The translations under genes and the position numbers were made by a program. The notes beneath the pieces are model-generated. The model saw only the letters and a list, made by a program, of their open reading frames with translations. It did not search any database and was not told where the DNA came from. From Paenibacillus sp. Root52 (GTDB lineage Bacteria; Bacillota; Bacilli; Paenibacillales; Paenibacillaceae), in NCBI RefSeq assembly GCF_001426865.1, contig NZ_LMFO01000006.1, positions 83,405-147,404 on the forward strand: 64,000 bases of DNA. Direction: 5' to 3'. Position 1 is the stretch's first letter. The number at the start of each line of letters is the position of its first letter. Of this stretch, positions 17,841-26,629 are shown piece by piece.

Positions 17841-19589
17841 ATGAAACCTACTTACCCGACGACAACCTTCGATATTTTGTTCACCAGTGATCTGCACGGA
17901 GCCATCCGTCCGATTCATTACAACACCAATGCCTATCGCCCTGCCGGGCTTGCTATGCTAGCTACACTCATTCGTAAAGAACGTGAGCGCTCTCCTGAAC
18001 TGATGCTGGTGGATAATGGTGACTTACTACAAGGCTCTCCCCTGGCCTCCTACGCGGCTGCCAACGTATCCAAGCATCATATTCATCCTTTCATCACCGT
18101 GTTGAATGAACTCGGTTATGATGCAGCAGTCATGGGAAATCACGAGTTCAATTATGGTCAGGAGCTGCTCCATGAAGCCGTTGAAGGCTCTACATTCCCA
18201 TGGTTGTCTGCTAACATCGTTCGGACTCGTCCGCAAGAAGATCATGAAAGATTACTAGAAAGTGAGCAAGCTGTTGGGGGCAAAAAGCCAAGCTTCATGA
18301 CTTATGAGGATGACTCCATTGTTGTTCATTCTTACGGAACTGATTCCGAAAAAGGGAAACGTCCCCTAGCACCATTGGAAGCTGGCATTCCTGCATTTGG
18401 CCCTCCCTATCTGATTAAGACATTATCTACGGGTGTCAAAATTGCTCTACTAGGCGCGACTACACACTACATCCCGAACTGGGAACATCCCAAAAATATT
18501 GAAGGATTACAGTTCCTTGATGCATTAGATACCATTCGTGCATGGGTTAATTACATTCGCGAAGTGGAGAAGCCAGATGTGCTTGTGGTTAGTTATCATG
18601 GTGGATTCGAAAGTGACCTAGAGACTGGGGAACCGGCTGAACGGTTGACTGGAGAGAATCAAGGGTATGCGATCTGTCGAGATATCAAAGGGATCGATGT
18701 ACTTCTCACAGGACATCAGCATCGCCAGCTCGCTACCGAAATCCATGGTGTAACCGTCATTCAGCCTGGATTCAGTGGAAGCGGCATAGGGCATGTATCA
18801 GTTCAGTTACAGCAAAGTCCAGATGAAACATGGCAGATTACAGATAAACAAGCTAAGCTTCTGCGCTTGGATGAACAGCATGAGCTTGAACCCGATGCCA
18901 TGGTTATGACACTTACGGATGAACTGGAGACTCAGGCTCAAGCATGGTTAGATCAACCGATTGGTGCGGTATCCGGTGACTTGTCGATCTCCGATGCGAC
19001 AACGCTCCGACTTCAGGCACATCCATTCATTGATTTTGTTCATCAGGTACAGATGGAAGCAACGGGAGCACAGCTCTCAAATACGGCCATGCTTAGTGAA
19101 GAAGCCCGCGGATTCGGAAGTCAGATCACGGTTCGGGATGTGTTATCGAATTTCATCTATCCTAACACGCTTACCGTATTAGAGCTGAGTGGTCAGGATA
19201 TTCGAGAGGCGTTGGAGCAAAGTGCACGCTACTTCGAACTGGATTCCTCAGGGAATGTTATCGTTAACCCGGCCTACATCGAACCTAAACCACAGCATTA
19301 CAATTATGATATGTGGGCAGGCATTGAATACGAGCTTGATATCTCTCAGCCTGTAGGCAATCGAGTCGTGAAGCTAGAGCGTCATGGTATACCAATTGCG
19401 ATGGATAGCTCCTATTCTGTGGTCATGAATAGCTACCGTGCTGCTGGGGGAGGCGATTATGCTATGTATCCAGGTAAAAAGGTGCTGCATGAAGGAGCCA
19501 CGGATATGGCTGCATTAGTGGAGGATTACATTCGTAGACATCAACCGTTGACGGTGCAGCCGGCGAATAATTGGAAGGTTATGAACTAG
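17841..19589 (+). CDS. 5'-nucleotidase / 2',3'-cyclic phosphodiesterase family metallophosphoesterase
   Basis: 582 aa. The N-terminal calcineurin-like domain has the metal motifs TSDLHG, VDNGDLLQGSP, MGNHEFNYG, VSYHGG and LLTGHQHRQ (about 15-305). The C-terminal 5'-nucleotidase domain has FIDFVHQVQMEATGAQLS, ITVRDVLSNFIYPNTLTVLELSG and YRAAGGGDYAMYPG (about 360-570). There is no signal peptide, so it is predicted to be cytoplasmic, unlike most secreted UshA/YfkN enzymes. RBS AGAGGAG. Its divergence from a phosphonate-type importer suggests a shared role in phosphorus scavenging (inference). Confidence 0.88.
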   Translation: MKPTYPTTTFDILFTSDLHGAIRPIHYNTNAYRPAGLAMLATLIRKERERSPELMLVDNGDLLQGSPLASYAAANVSKHHIHPFITVLNELGYDAAVMGNHEFNYGQELLHEAVEGSTFPWLSANIVRTRPQEDHERLLESEQAVGGKKPSFMTYEDDSIVVHSYGTDSEKGKRPLAPLEAGIPAFGPPYLIKTLSTGVKIALLGATTHYIPNWEHPKNIEGLQFLDALDTIRAWVNYIREVEKPDVLVVSYHGGFESDLETGEPAERLTGENQGYAICRDIKGIDVLLTGHQHRQLATEIHGVTVIQPGFSGSGIGHVSVQLQQSPDETWQITDKQAKLLRLDEQHELEPDAMVMTLTDELETQAQAWLDQPIGAVSGDLSISDATTLRLQAHPFIDFVHQVQMEATGAQLSNTAMLSEEARGFGSQITVRDVLSNFIYPNTLTVLELSGQDIREALEQSARYFELDSSGNVIVNPAYIEPKPQHYNYDMWAGIEYELDISQPVGNRVVKLERHGIPIAMDSSYSVVMNSYRAAGGGDYAMYPGKKVLHEGATDMAALVEDYIRRHQPLTVQPANNWKVMN

Positions 19590-19663
19590 GACACGGACAT
19601 GTCTTAACTTCAACTGAAACGATTATAAAGACCACTTGGAGGTTAGAAAAACCTCTACCAAAT

Positions 19664-19718
19664 TAATATAGCCTATGAAAGGTTCTTGATTAAGAATCTC
19701 TCATAGGCTATTTCATTT
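19664..19718 (+). terminator. Terminator after the 5'-nucleotidase-like gene
   Basis: ATAGCCTATGA...TCATAGGCTAT arms with a T-rich tail. A smaller GGAGGTT/AACCTCT hairpin lies just upstream. Confidence 0.7.
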
Positions 19719-19747
19719 CATGATTGGCCAGGCATTCGCCTGAACCT

Positions 19748-20065
19748 CTAAAAAGGTAATATACTGTTCACAATGAGCACGAGTATAAACAAAGCAATCC
19801 ATACCAACAACAGGTTCGCCATAGCTATAGCCCACTTATACTTCCCTTTATGATAGAATCCCCAACAAGATAGTGATCCTAACACAGCAATCGGATAAGA
19901 CATCAGTAAATAAAAGGCAGCAGCATAGTTCGATGCATAGTCATATGAAGTTAGGGCATCAAACATAAATAGGCTCATCATCAACACGATGGGATACGCA
20001 AATAATGTTAATAAGTACAAACCATTAAATAAAAAGAGACATGTTGCAATTGTTGAGTTTTTCAA
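19748..20065 (-). CDS. Small multi-TM membrane protein, unknown function
   Basis: About 105 aa with three to four hydrophobic segments (CLFLFNGLYLLTLFAYPIVLMM, AAFYLLMSYPIAVLGSLSCW, IAMANLLLVWIALFILVLIV). The start is uncertain: TTG at 20065 is 12 nt after GGAGG, while an earlier TTG abuts it. It appears paralogous to the protein at 42221-42565, sharing the YLLMSYPI / ILMSYPI motif, helix order and length. Confidence 0.6.
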   Translation of the reverse strand: MKNSTIATCLFLFNGLYLLTLFAYPIVLMMSLFMFDALTSYDYASNYAAAFYLLMSYPIAVLGSLSCWGFYHKGKYKWAIAMANLLLVWIALFILVLIVNSILPF

Positions 20066-20077
20066 TGTTCCAGACAA

Positions 20078-20321
20078 CCTCCATTACTTAGCTTACCTTA
20101 TACGAATACCCGTGCTTTGTGAATAAGCTCTATTATATCCATTTTATTACATAACGTCATGGTTACTACTTCCATATTTCCTCTGTGAGATATCTGATAG
20201 TTTGGAGTGAATACTGGTATCACGCACTCCGTATACAAGCCAGGATTGAACAATAGTAAAGAGCAGGATCAGAAGGAATTACGCCCCTCCGTCCCGCTCT
20301 TATATTCAGCCTAGCCTAAGT
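20078..20321. other. Intergenic region, nothing recognised
   Basis: Contains presumptive promoter sequence for the small membrane gene and the 3' flank of the MATE gene. No clear terminator or open frame is seen. Confidence 0.4.
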
Positions 20322-21689
20322 TTAAGCATTGACTACAAGCTGATTGTTTTTTTGACTAATACGTCTGTAATGGAATACAAACAGGATCAGCCCTAGAACA
20401 CTTGTAATAATTTCAGTTATAGTCATAGACCAGATCACGCCTGTGAGACCAAAGTAATTATGGAAAATAATGATCACTGGAATGAACAAGGTTCCTTGGC
20501 AGATTGCCATCACATTGGTTGGAATCCCCTCTCCAGCAGCTTTGAAGATACCAGTAAACAGTCCAGTAAGCCCGGTGAACAACGCTGAGATCAGCATCGC
20601 AATCAGGATAGCGGTTCCGGCCTCAAGCACCGAGATATCAGATGAGAACAGGCGAATGACTTGTTCCTTAAATACATAGACGATGCCGATAAAAATCACC
20701 GCGATCGCCGCAATATACAGCGTCGCCTGTTTATACGTTGCTTTTAATCGAGCAAAGTTTCCACTTGCAAAATTATGCGCCACGAGCGGAATAATTCCCA
20801 TGAAGATCCCCATCGTTAGAAACTCAGGCAACTGCACAATCCGTAGCGCAATACCAAAGCCAGCAACAATGTGATCACCAAATGTCATGGCATAGTGGTT
20901 CAACAACAGAGTCGATACGATCAGGAATGACGTTTGCAGAAGTTCGGATACGCCAATCTTATACACCTCTAACTGATCTTGCAGATTCAGCTTCCAGTGC
21001 TTCAAGAAGCCTCTCAGATTCTCACTGCGATATGATAAATACCAGATATAATAGGCTGCTGAGCAAGCATTCGCCAGTACGATGGACAGTGCAGCACCGA
21101 ATACATGCCAATCGAAGATAAGAATGAATAGTACATCCAATAGAATGCTGGCAACGATGCTAATGAGCATACCATACATCGATTCCTTCGATGCACCTTC
21201 CGACCGAATCAACTGTTCCAGTGCAAAGTTCACGATGACAATCGCTCCACCTGCCAATAAGGTAATCGCGTACTGACTCGTGTATGCATATACAGCCTGA
21301 TTGGCGCCAAGTCCATGAACAATCGGCGTGATGAACAACCATGAGATAAGGGCAATCAATAAACCAGCAGCTAAGCTGAAGTAAAGTGAGTAACCTGCAA
21401 CCTTCCTCGCTTTCTCCCCTTCACCCGTAGCCGTTAGGCGGGTAATGAAGGTGCCGCCACCGACCCCAAACATATTGCCAAACGCCATCAACACAGTGAA
21501 GATTGGTAAGCCGAGGGTAATGGCACTGAACATGCCTGTATCATGAACCAGACCAATGAAAAAAGCATTGATGAGGTTATACAACGTCCCCGCAGACATG
21601 CCCAACATCATAGGAATAGACAGATGCATAATGGATTTGTGGACAGGGGCTGTGCTCAGATAATATGAGTTTGAATGTTTTTCTTTCAA
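20322..21689 (-). CDS. MATE-family multidrug efflux transporter
   Basis: 455 aa with 12 predicted TM helices and two homologous MatE halves. Family wording includes MHLSIPMMLGMSAGTLYNLINAFFIGLVHD, GGGTFITRLTATGEGEKARKVAGY, FLIVSTLLLNHYAMTFGDHIVAGFGIALRI and GMGIIPLVAHNFASGNF-like segments. TTG start 7 nt after GAGAGGCGG. It is a cation/drug antiporter of the plasma membrane. The MarR gene at 21866 lies upstream on the same strand, and a near-palindrome matching one before marR sits 32 bp before this start, so it is very likely MarR-repressed. Confidence 0.92.
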   Translation of the reverse strand: MKEKHSNSYYLSTAPVHKSIMHLSIPMMLGMSAGTLYNLINAFFIGLVHDTGMFSAITLGLPIFTVLMAFGNMFGVGGGTFITRLTATGEGEKARKVAGYSLYFSLAAGLLIALISWLFITPIVHGLGANQAVYAYTSQYAITLLAGGAIVIVNFALEQLIRSEGASKESMYGMLISIVASILLDVLFILIFDWHVFGAALSIVLANACSAAYYIWYLSYRSENLRGFLKHWKLNLQDQLEVYKIGVSELLQTSFLIVSTLLLNHYAMTFGDHIVAGFGIALRIVQLPEFLTMGIFMGIIPLVAHNFASGNFARLKATYKQATLYIAAIAVIFIGIVYVFKEQVIRLFSSDISVLEAGTAILIAMLISALFTGLTGLFTGIFKAAGEGIPTNVMAICQGTLFIPVIIIFHNYFGLTGVIWSMTITEIITSVLGLILFVFHYRRISQKNNQLVVNA

Positions 21690-21720
21690 CGGAATTCCGC
21701 CTCTCTTTTAATTATAACAA

Positions 21721-21732
21721 TTAGACATCTAA
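21721..21732. promoter_or_regulatory. Candidate MarR operator upstream of the MATE gene
   Basis: TTAGACATCTAA, a 12-bp near-perfect palindrome one base different from the perfect TTAGATATCTAA before the marR gene. Confidence 0.6.
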
Positions 21733-21865
21733 GTTTTTGAACAAAAAAATAGATATCGCAGCATTACCAACCAACGTTGGAAAAACTGATAAATAGAATG
21801 CGAACTGTTTGAATTCTAACTATTTAGATATGAGCAGTTAATCCTGCTCAGGTGTGTCAGACCTC

Positions 21866-22288
21866 TTAGAGGTTCTGATTAACCTTAGTTAATAACTGCA
21901 TCAATGTTGCCTGTTCTTCTTCGTTCAAGCTTGCCACGATCTCGTGCTCAACCTTGGCAAACATCTGGGCTACATCTTGAATCACTTGCTCGCCCTTAGG
22001 CAAGACGTATAAGTTCTTCTGCCGCTCATTATCCGAAGGAATCTTCCGCTCGATATACCCGTTCTTCTCCAAGCCTTTCAGCATACTCGTAATCGTTGCA
22101 TCCCGCCGGTTGAATGCCTCGGCTAGGTTTTTCTGAATCAATCCGTTATCCTGATGTTCATAGATATATCCGATAATTCGACCTTGTTGAGCATTAAGCC
22201 CTAACTCGTTCACTTGATCATCGGCTTTGCGTTTGATCTTGATCCCAATCGTTTGAAATAGATCCGAATACGGTGTATCTTTCCGCAA
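21866..22288 (-). CDS. MarR-family transcriptional repressor
   Basis: 140 aa, TTG start behind AGGAGG. The winged-helix core is NAQQGRIIGYIYEHQDNGLIQKNLAEAFNRRDATITSMLKGLEKNGYIERKIPSDNERQKNLYVLPKGEQVIQ (about 28-105); the dimerisation helices are at both ends. It probably senses a small-molecule ligand and controls itself and the MATE transporter 177 bp downstream, since matching palindromes lie in front of both genes. Confidence 0.92.
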   Translation of the reverse strand: MRKDTPYSDLFQTIGIKIKRKADDQVNELGLNAQQGRIIGYIYEHQDNGLIQKNLAEAFNRRDATITSMLKGLEKNGYIERKIPSDNERQKNLYVLPKGEQVIQDVAQMFAKVEHEIVASLNEEEQATLMQLLTKVNQNL

Positions 22289-22323
22289 GAGTACTCTCCT
22301 CCTTTTAGTATTACACCTTAAAG

Positions 22324-22335
22324 TTAGATATCTAA
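22324..22335. promoter_or_regulatory. Candidate MarR operator in the marR promoter
   Basis: TTAGATATCTAA, a perfect 12-bp palindrome 36 bp upstream of the marR start, paired with TTAGACATCTAA at 21721-21732. Confidence 0.65.
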
Positions 22336-22758
22336 GTGTTCGTAAGCTAAATATACATCCGCCTCGTTACACTGTCAAGCATCGTATTTGATACATTACG
22401 TGAATGCTACACTAATCATTCATATGGCTGCCTGAGTGTAAACAATATGGCAAGGCCATGTTTCAACAGCTCATCGGTGTAATCAAATCGCTGCCCAACC
22501 ACCTTTCTCATGAAACAGGGCACCGCCTGTGAAGGAGTATCGTAACAATAAAGTACATCATACAATCCACACAAAAACGGACACCCTTATAGATCAATGT
22601 CATTAAGTTTAGCTTATCTTAATGACATTGCCCTATAGATGTCCGTTTTCTGTATATCCTCTTATTCCATTGCTCTTACTTGGGTCATGAATTCATCTCG
22701 CTCAGCACCTGTGGTACCGAGAAGCTCTATCTGAGAATGCCAATGACTCACCCAGCCA
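22336..22758. other. Intergenic region, terminator only
   Basis: No gene is seen. The only notable element is the strong hairpin at 22573-22649. Confidence 0.5.
22573..22649. terminator. Long bidirectional terminator-like hairpin
   Basis: Nested arms AAAACGGACA / TGTCCGTTTT, CCTTATAG / CTATAG and AATGTCATTAAG / CTTAATGACATT. A/T runs flank both sides. It ends the ABC exporter operon on the minus strand. Confidence 0.8.
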
Positions 22759-24597
22759 TTACTGTGCTTTCTTGCGTAGCTGACTATAATACAGCTCGCT
22801 GTAGAAGCCACCTTGTTCCAACAAGACGTCATGCGAGCCTTGTTCCAACAGATGTCCATCCTTCAGCACTAGAATCCGGTCTGCTTGGCGGATCGTGTTC
22901 AGCCTGTGAGCAATGACAAAGCTGGTACGCCCCTGCATAAGACGTTGCAGCCCCTCCTGAATTTTGATCTCCGTAACAGTATCAATACTACTTGTCGCCT
23001 CATCTAACACAAGAATGGATGGGTCCGCTAGAATCGCGCGGGCGATGGCAAGCAGTTGCTTCTGTCCTTGACTGATGCCGCTGCCATCGGCCTGGAGCAC
23101 TTTGTCATAACCACCCTTCATTCGCGTAATAAAGGAATGCGCATTGGCTAGTTTGGAGGCAATCTCCACCTCTTCGTCTGATGCATCCAGACGGCCGAAG
23201 CGGATATTTTCCCGAATCGTCCCTTGAAATAGGAATGAATCCTGAAGAACAAATGCCATATGAGAACGCAAATTCTCTCGGCGAATGGTTGTGAGATCCC
23301 GTCCATCCACAGTCAGCGTACCCGCAGTTGGATCATAGAAGCGGGACAATAGCTGTATTAGCGTGGTTTTGCCTGCCCCAGTTGGACCTACTAACGCAAT
23401 CATCTCTCCCGGCTTCGCTTCAAAGCTAATTTCATGCAAAATGTCACGACCTTCATCATATCCAAAAGAGACCCGGTCAAAGCGCACCGCTCCCTCTACC
23501 TTCTCAAGGGATACCGCTGCACCTTCATCCTTCGCTTCTTCATCTTCATCAAGCACTTCAAATACACGCTCCGCTCCGGCTATTGCCGATAATAACGTAT
23601 TCCACTGATTCGCAAGATCGTTCAGCGGACGTGTAAATTGACGAGCATATTCGACGAAAATGATAATGATCCCCACGGTAACCGTACCCTGAATCGCCAG
23701 AATACCACCGATCCCTGCTACAATGGCGAAGCTCAGGTTGTTGAGTCCGTTCATCAGCTTCGGTATAAAACCCGAGATGGTCTGCGCCCAGAAGCCGGAA
23801 ATCCGGATTCGTGTATTTCGCTCCTCAAACCCACGAATAACCCGTTCCTCTTGGGAAAATGCTTTAATGATGCGCTGACCAGATAACGTCTCTTCAATAT
23901 ATCCATTCAGTTCACCCAGATTACGCTGCCGCTCCTTGAAGAGTGGCCCTGTTCTACGCGTAATCCAGCGCATGCCAAGAGCCATAAGCGGTACGACGAT
24001 AAATGTAAGCAAGGTCAGCAATGGACTCAGCCAGAGCATGACACCAAACGTCCCCAGTAGCGTTAATATACTTGAAAAAATCTGAATGGCTGAGCTGTTC
24101 AATGTACCGCTAACATTCTCGATATCATTCGTAACCCGGCTCATAATCTCACCTTGCTGGCGCTTGCCGAAGAATGGAATAGGCAATTTGTGCAGGTGGG
24201 AGAACAGGTCATACCGCATACGATATACCGTCTCCTGTGCGATTTCGATCATCCATATGTTTTGCAGCCAAGATGTCAGGGAGAACAATACATACACCGC
24301 AACCAGTCCAAGCAGGAACCTGGTCCAACTAGCGCTGGTTGATTCTCCATCCATAAAGCTATCTACTGCGACGCCCACCATATACGGCCCAAGTAGCGCA
24401 AGTGCTGAGCTTGCAAATACCATCAGTAGCACCAGTGAGAGCTTCACTTTGCGGCGTGCAAGATACGTCCAGATCCGCCCCAATGTGCCTGACCAATTCT
24501 TCGCCCTTGCCTTCGGCTTAGAGCCGCCGCCTTTGAGCGTTGCAGGATCAAGCGGTGGTGGCGGTTGACGGAAGGGTTCAATGAATGCTTTGAACAT
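22759..24597 (-). CDS. ABC exporter half-transporter with canonical Walker B (heterodimer subunit)
   Basis: 612 aa from ATG 24597, 8 nt after GGGGAGGG. A Pro-rich lead (FRQPPPPLDP) precedes a six-TM ABC_membrane domain (about 45-340) and the NBD. Walker A is GPTGAGKTT, Walker B is ILVLDEATSSIDT with the catalytic Glu present, and the switch His lies in FVIAHRLNTIRQ. The signature is GISQGQKQLL instead of LSGGQ, that is, degenerate. Together with the upstream subunit (24578-26383), whose own Glu and His are replaced, it forms a heterodimer with one active and one non-hydrolytic site. The genes overlap by 20 bp. Probable drug or lipid exporter of the LmrCD/BmrCD/YknUV type. Confidence 0.9.
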   Translation of the reverse strand: MFKAFIEPFRQPPPPLDPATLKGGGSKPKARAKNWSGTLGRIWTYLARRKVKLSLVLLMVFASSALALLGPYMVGVAVDSFMDGESTSASWTRFLLGLVAVYVLFSLTSWLQNIWMIEIAQETVYRMRYDLFSHLHKLPIPFFGKRQQGEIMSRVTNDIENVSGTLNSSAIQIFSSILTLLGTFGVMLWLSPLLTLLTFIVVPLMALGMRWITRRTGPLFKERQRNLGELNGYIEETLSGQRIIKAFSQEERVIRGFEERNTRIRISGFWAQTISGFIPKLMNGLNNLSFAIVAGIGGILAIQGTVTVGIIIIFVEYARQFTRPLNDLANQWNTLLSAIAGAERVFEVLDEDEEAKDEGAAVSLEKVEGAVRFDRVSFGYDEGRDILHEISFEAKPGEMIALVGPTGAGKTTLIQLLSRFYDPTAGTLTVDGRDLTTIRRENLRSHMAFVLQDSFLFQGTIRENIRFGRLDASDEEVEIASKLANAHSFITRMKGGYDKVLQADGSGISQGQKQLLAIARAILADPSILVLDEATSSIDTVTEIKIQEGLQRLMQGRTSFVIAHRLNTIRQADRILVLKDGHLLEQGSHDVLLEQGGFYSELYYSQLRKKAQ

Positions 24598-26383
24598 GCG
24601 GCGTGCCCTCCCCATATTGTGATTGATAGATGCGACGGTACAATTCCGATGAATCCATCAGATCTTCATGTTTACCTTGCCCAATTAGCCGTCCATCATC
24701 CAGTAGCAGAATCAGATCAGCAGAGGTTGTGGAGCTAATTTTCTGAGTAATAATAAAGGTCGTACACGACAGTTCTTCCAATGCATCCAGTAATCTTGCT
24801 TCTGTGGCTACATCCAGCGCACTCGTACTGTCATCCAGGATTAGAATGCTCGGACGACGGATCAACGCTCTTGCAATGGATAAACGTTGCTTCTGCCCAC
24901 CCGATAGATTCACTCCGCGTTGACCTAACTGTGTATCATAACCATTCGGTAATTTCTCGATTGTCTCATGAATCTGAGCACGCTTGGCGGCTTCCTTGAT
25001 CTCAGCCAGCGTAGCATCCTCTCGACCCCAAGCGATATTATCACGGACAGAGCCTGTGAATAGAACGACCTCCTGTGGAACATAACCGATTGCCCCTCGC
25101 AGCAACGAGGTATCCAGACGTTCTGCGTTGGTACCGTCAATCCGGATCTGACCTGTGTCCTCCGTGTAGAGCCTTGGAATTAACTGTACGAGTGAAGACT
25201 TGCCTGAGCCCGTGGCTCCCATAATGGCAATGCGCTCACCTCGACGAGCAGAGAACGAGATATTTTCAAGTACGGTAATATCGCTGTTCGGATAATGAAA
25301 ACCAACATTTTTGAATTCGACTGCACCTTGTATCGCCTGTTGTTTTTGAATCGACACAGATGTCCCTCGTTGTCCTAATGAGGCAGACCCTCCTTCATCT
25401 GCTGAGAAGCTAGATGCTGACTTCTGAGCCGATTCTGAATCGTCCTCTGTATCAAATACTTCATTCAGCCGCTGCGCTGAAGCGCTTGCTCGAGAGAACG
25501 TCACGAGAATCCACGATAAGGCAGACATTGCCCCAATGGTACGAAGCAGGTAGTTAATGACAGCAACCACTTCCCCCACCGTTGCACTGCCCGAGTTAAT
25601 ATCGACTCGCCCGAACCATAGCACAGCGATAATGCAGCCGTTCATCATGAGCAGCATGAACGGCATCGTCGTCTCCGTTAAGCGTAGCGCGGAGATCGTG
25701 CCTTTCATCAGCTTGCCGCTGAAGCCGGCAAAGCGTTCAATCTCATGGCCCATCCGTACGAAGACACGGATCAGCCGAATGCCTGTCAGATTCTCCTGGA
25801 TGACTCCGTTGACGGCATCCAGCCTGCGCTGCACATTGCGGAACAGCAGCGCTGCCTTTTTGATCATCCAAACCACGACAATAAGCAACACAGGCACCAT
25901 AACGACCAGCAGCAGACCTAATCGCGGATTCACAACCACGGCCATAATCATGCTACCAATCACGACCAGAGGCACACGTGTCATGAATCGCAGACTCATG
26001 AAGACGGTATCCTGAACCTGGGTAACGTCCCCTGTTAAGCGGGTAATGAGCGATGAGGTGGCGAAACGATTGAATACGGCATAAGAGAACGCTTGCACTT
26101 TATCATACAGCTTCTCCCGCAGATCGTATCCGAATCCTAAGCTCGCATGGGATGCAAAAAACGAACTGGCAATTCCGGCAGCAAAAGCAACAACTGCACT
26201 CGCCACGAGCACGCCGCCCCATAACCAGACAACCGACAGATTCCCTTCCTGAATGCCGTTATCGATAATCTTCGAGATGAGATACGGCTGAGCCAGCTCC
26301 ACTGCAAGCTCAATCAACATCATGACCAGGGCAGCAATGGCGGCAACTCGGTACTTCTTCAAGTAGTGCAACAGCTTGATCAT
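24578..26383 (-). CDS. ABC exporter half-transporter with degenerate ATP site (heterodimer subunit)
   Basis: 601 aa from ATG 26383, 6 nt after GGAGGA; an ATG six bases earlier abuts the ribosome site. Six TM helices (about 15-300) are followed by an Ser/Ala/Glu-rich linker (SESAQKSASSFSADEGGSASL) and the NBD. Walker A is GATGSGKSS and the signature LSGGQKQRLSIARAL is canonical. Walker B reads ILILDDSTSALD with Asp in place of the catalytic Glu, and the switch region reads IITQKISST with Gln in place of His. This is the pattern of the degenerate-site partner in heterodimeric exporters such as BmrC. Confidence 0.9.
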   Translation of the reverse strand: MIKLLHYLKKYRVAAIAALVMMLIELAVELAQPYLISKIIDNGIQEGNLSVVWLWGGVLVASAVVAFAAGIASSFFASHASLGFGYDLREKLYDKVQAFSYAVFNRFATSSLITRLTGDVTQVQDTVFMSLRFMTRVPLVVIGSMIMAVVVNPRLGLLLVVMVPVLLIVVVWMIKKAALLFRNVQRRLDAVNGVIQENLTGIRLIRVFVRMGHEIERFAGFSGKLMKGTISALRLTETTMPFMLLMMNGCIIAVLWFGRVDINSGSATVGEVVAVINYLLRTIGAMSALSWILVTFSRASASAQRLNEVFDTEDDSESAQKSASSFSADEGGSASLGQRGTSVSIQKQQAIQGAVEFKNVGFHYPNSDITVLENISFSARRGERIAIMGATGSGKSSLVQLIPRLYTEDTGQIRIDGTNAERLDTSLLRGAIGYVPQEVVLFTGSVRDNIAWGREDATLAEIKEAAKRAQIHETIEKLPNGYDTQLGQRGVNLSGGQKQRLSIARALIRRPSILILDDSTSALDVATEARLLDALEELSCTTFIITQKISSTTSADLILLLDDGRLIGQGKHEDLMDSSELYRRIYQSQYGEGTPHVQSIH

Positions 26384-26629
26384 AAGCATTCCTCCGGCTC
26401 GGAGCGCTCTAAACGTATATTTTACTCCAGTTCAGAGCCTCCCTTAGACATGTTGTTTTCTCCACTTTGCCCACTATGTAATCATTTTCTATGTACATAT
26501 ATGGTTATTATAACGTATTTTACAATCCTGCTCCTATTCTTATTACCCTACTTTTCTCCAAGAAATAGTCTTCCCCTCTTTTTTAACGCAAAAAAAGGAA
26601 GGTATGCCCTTCCCAAGCGGTTTGGATGC
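26384..26629. other. Intergenic region between exporter and CotH genes
   Basis: Contains the promoter side of the exporter operon and the CotH terminator (26590-26613). No gene is seen. Confidence 0.5.
26590..26613 (-). terminator. Terminator of the CotH-like gene
   Basis: GGAAGG-TATGC-CCTTCC with seven T following on the minus strand, 17 bp past the stop codon. Confidence 0.75.
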
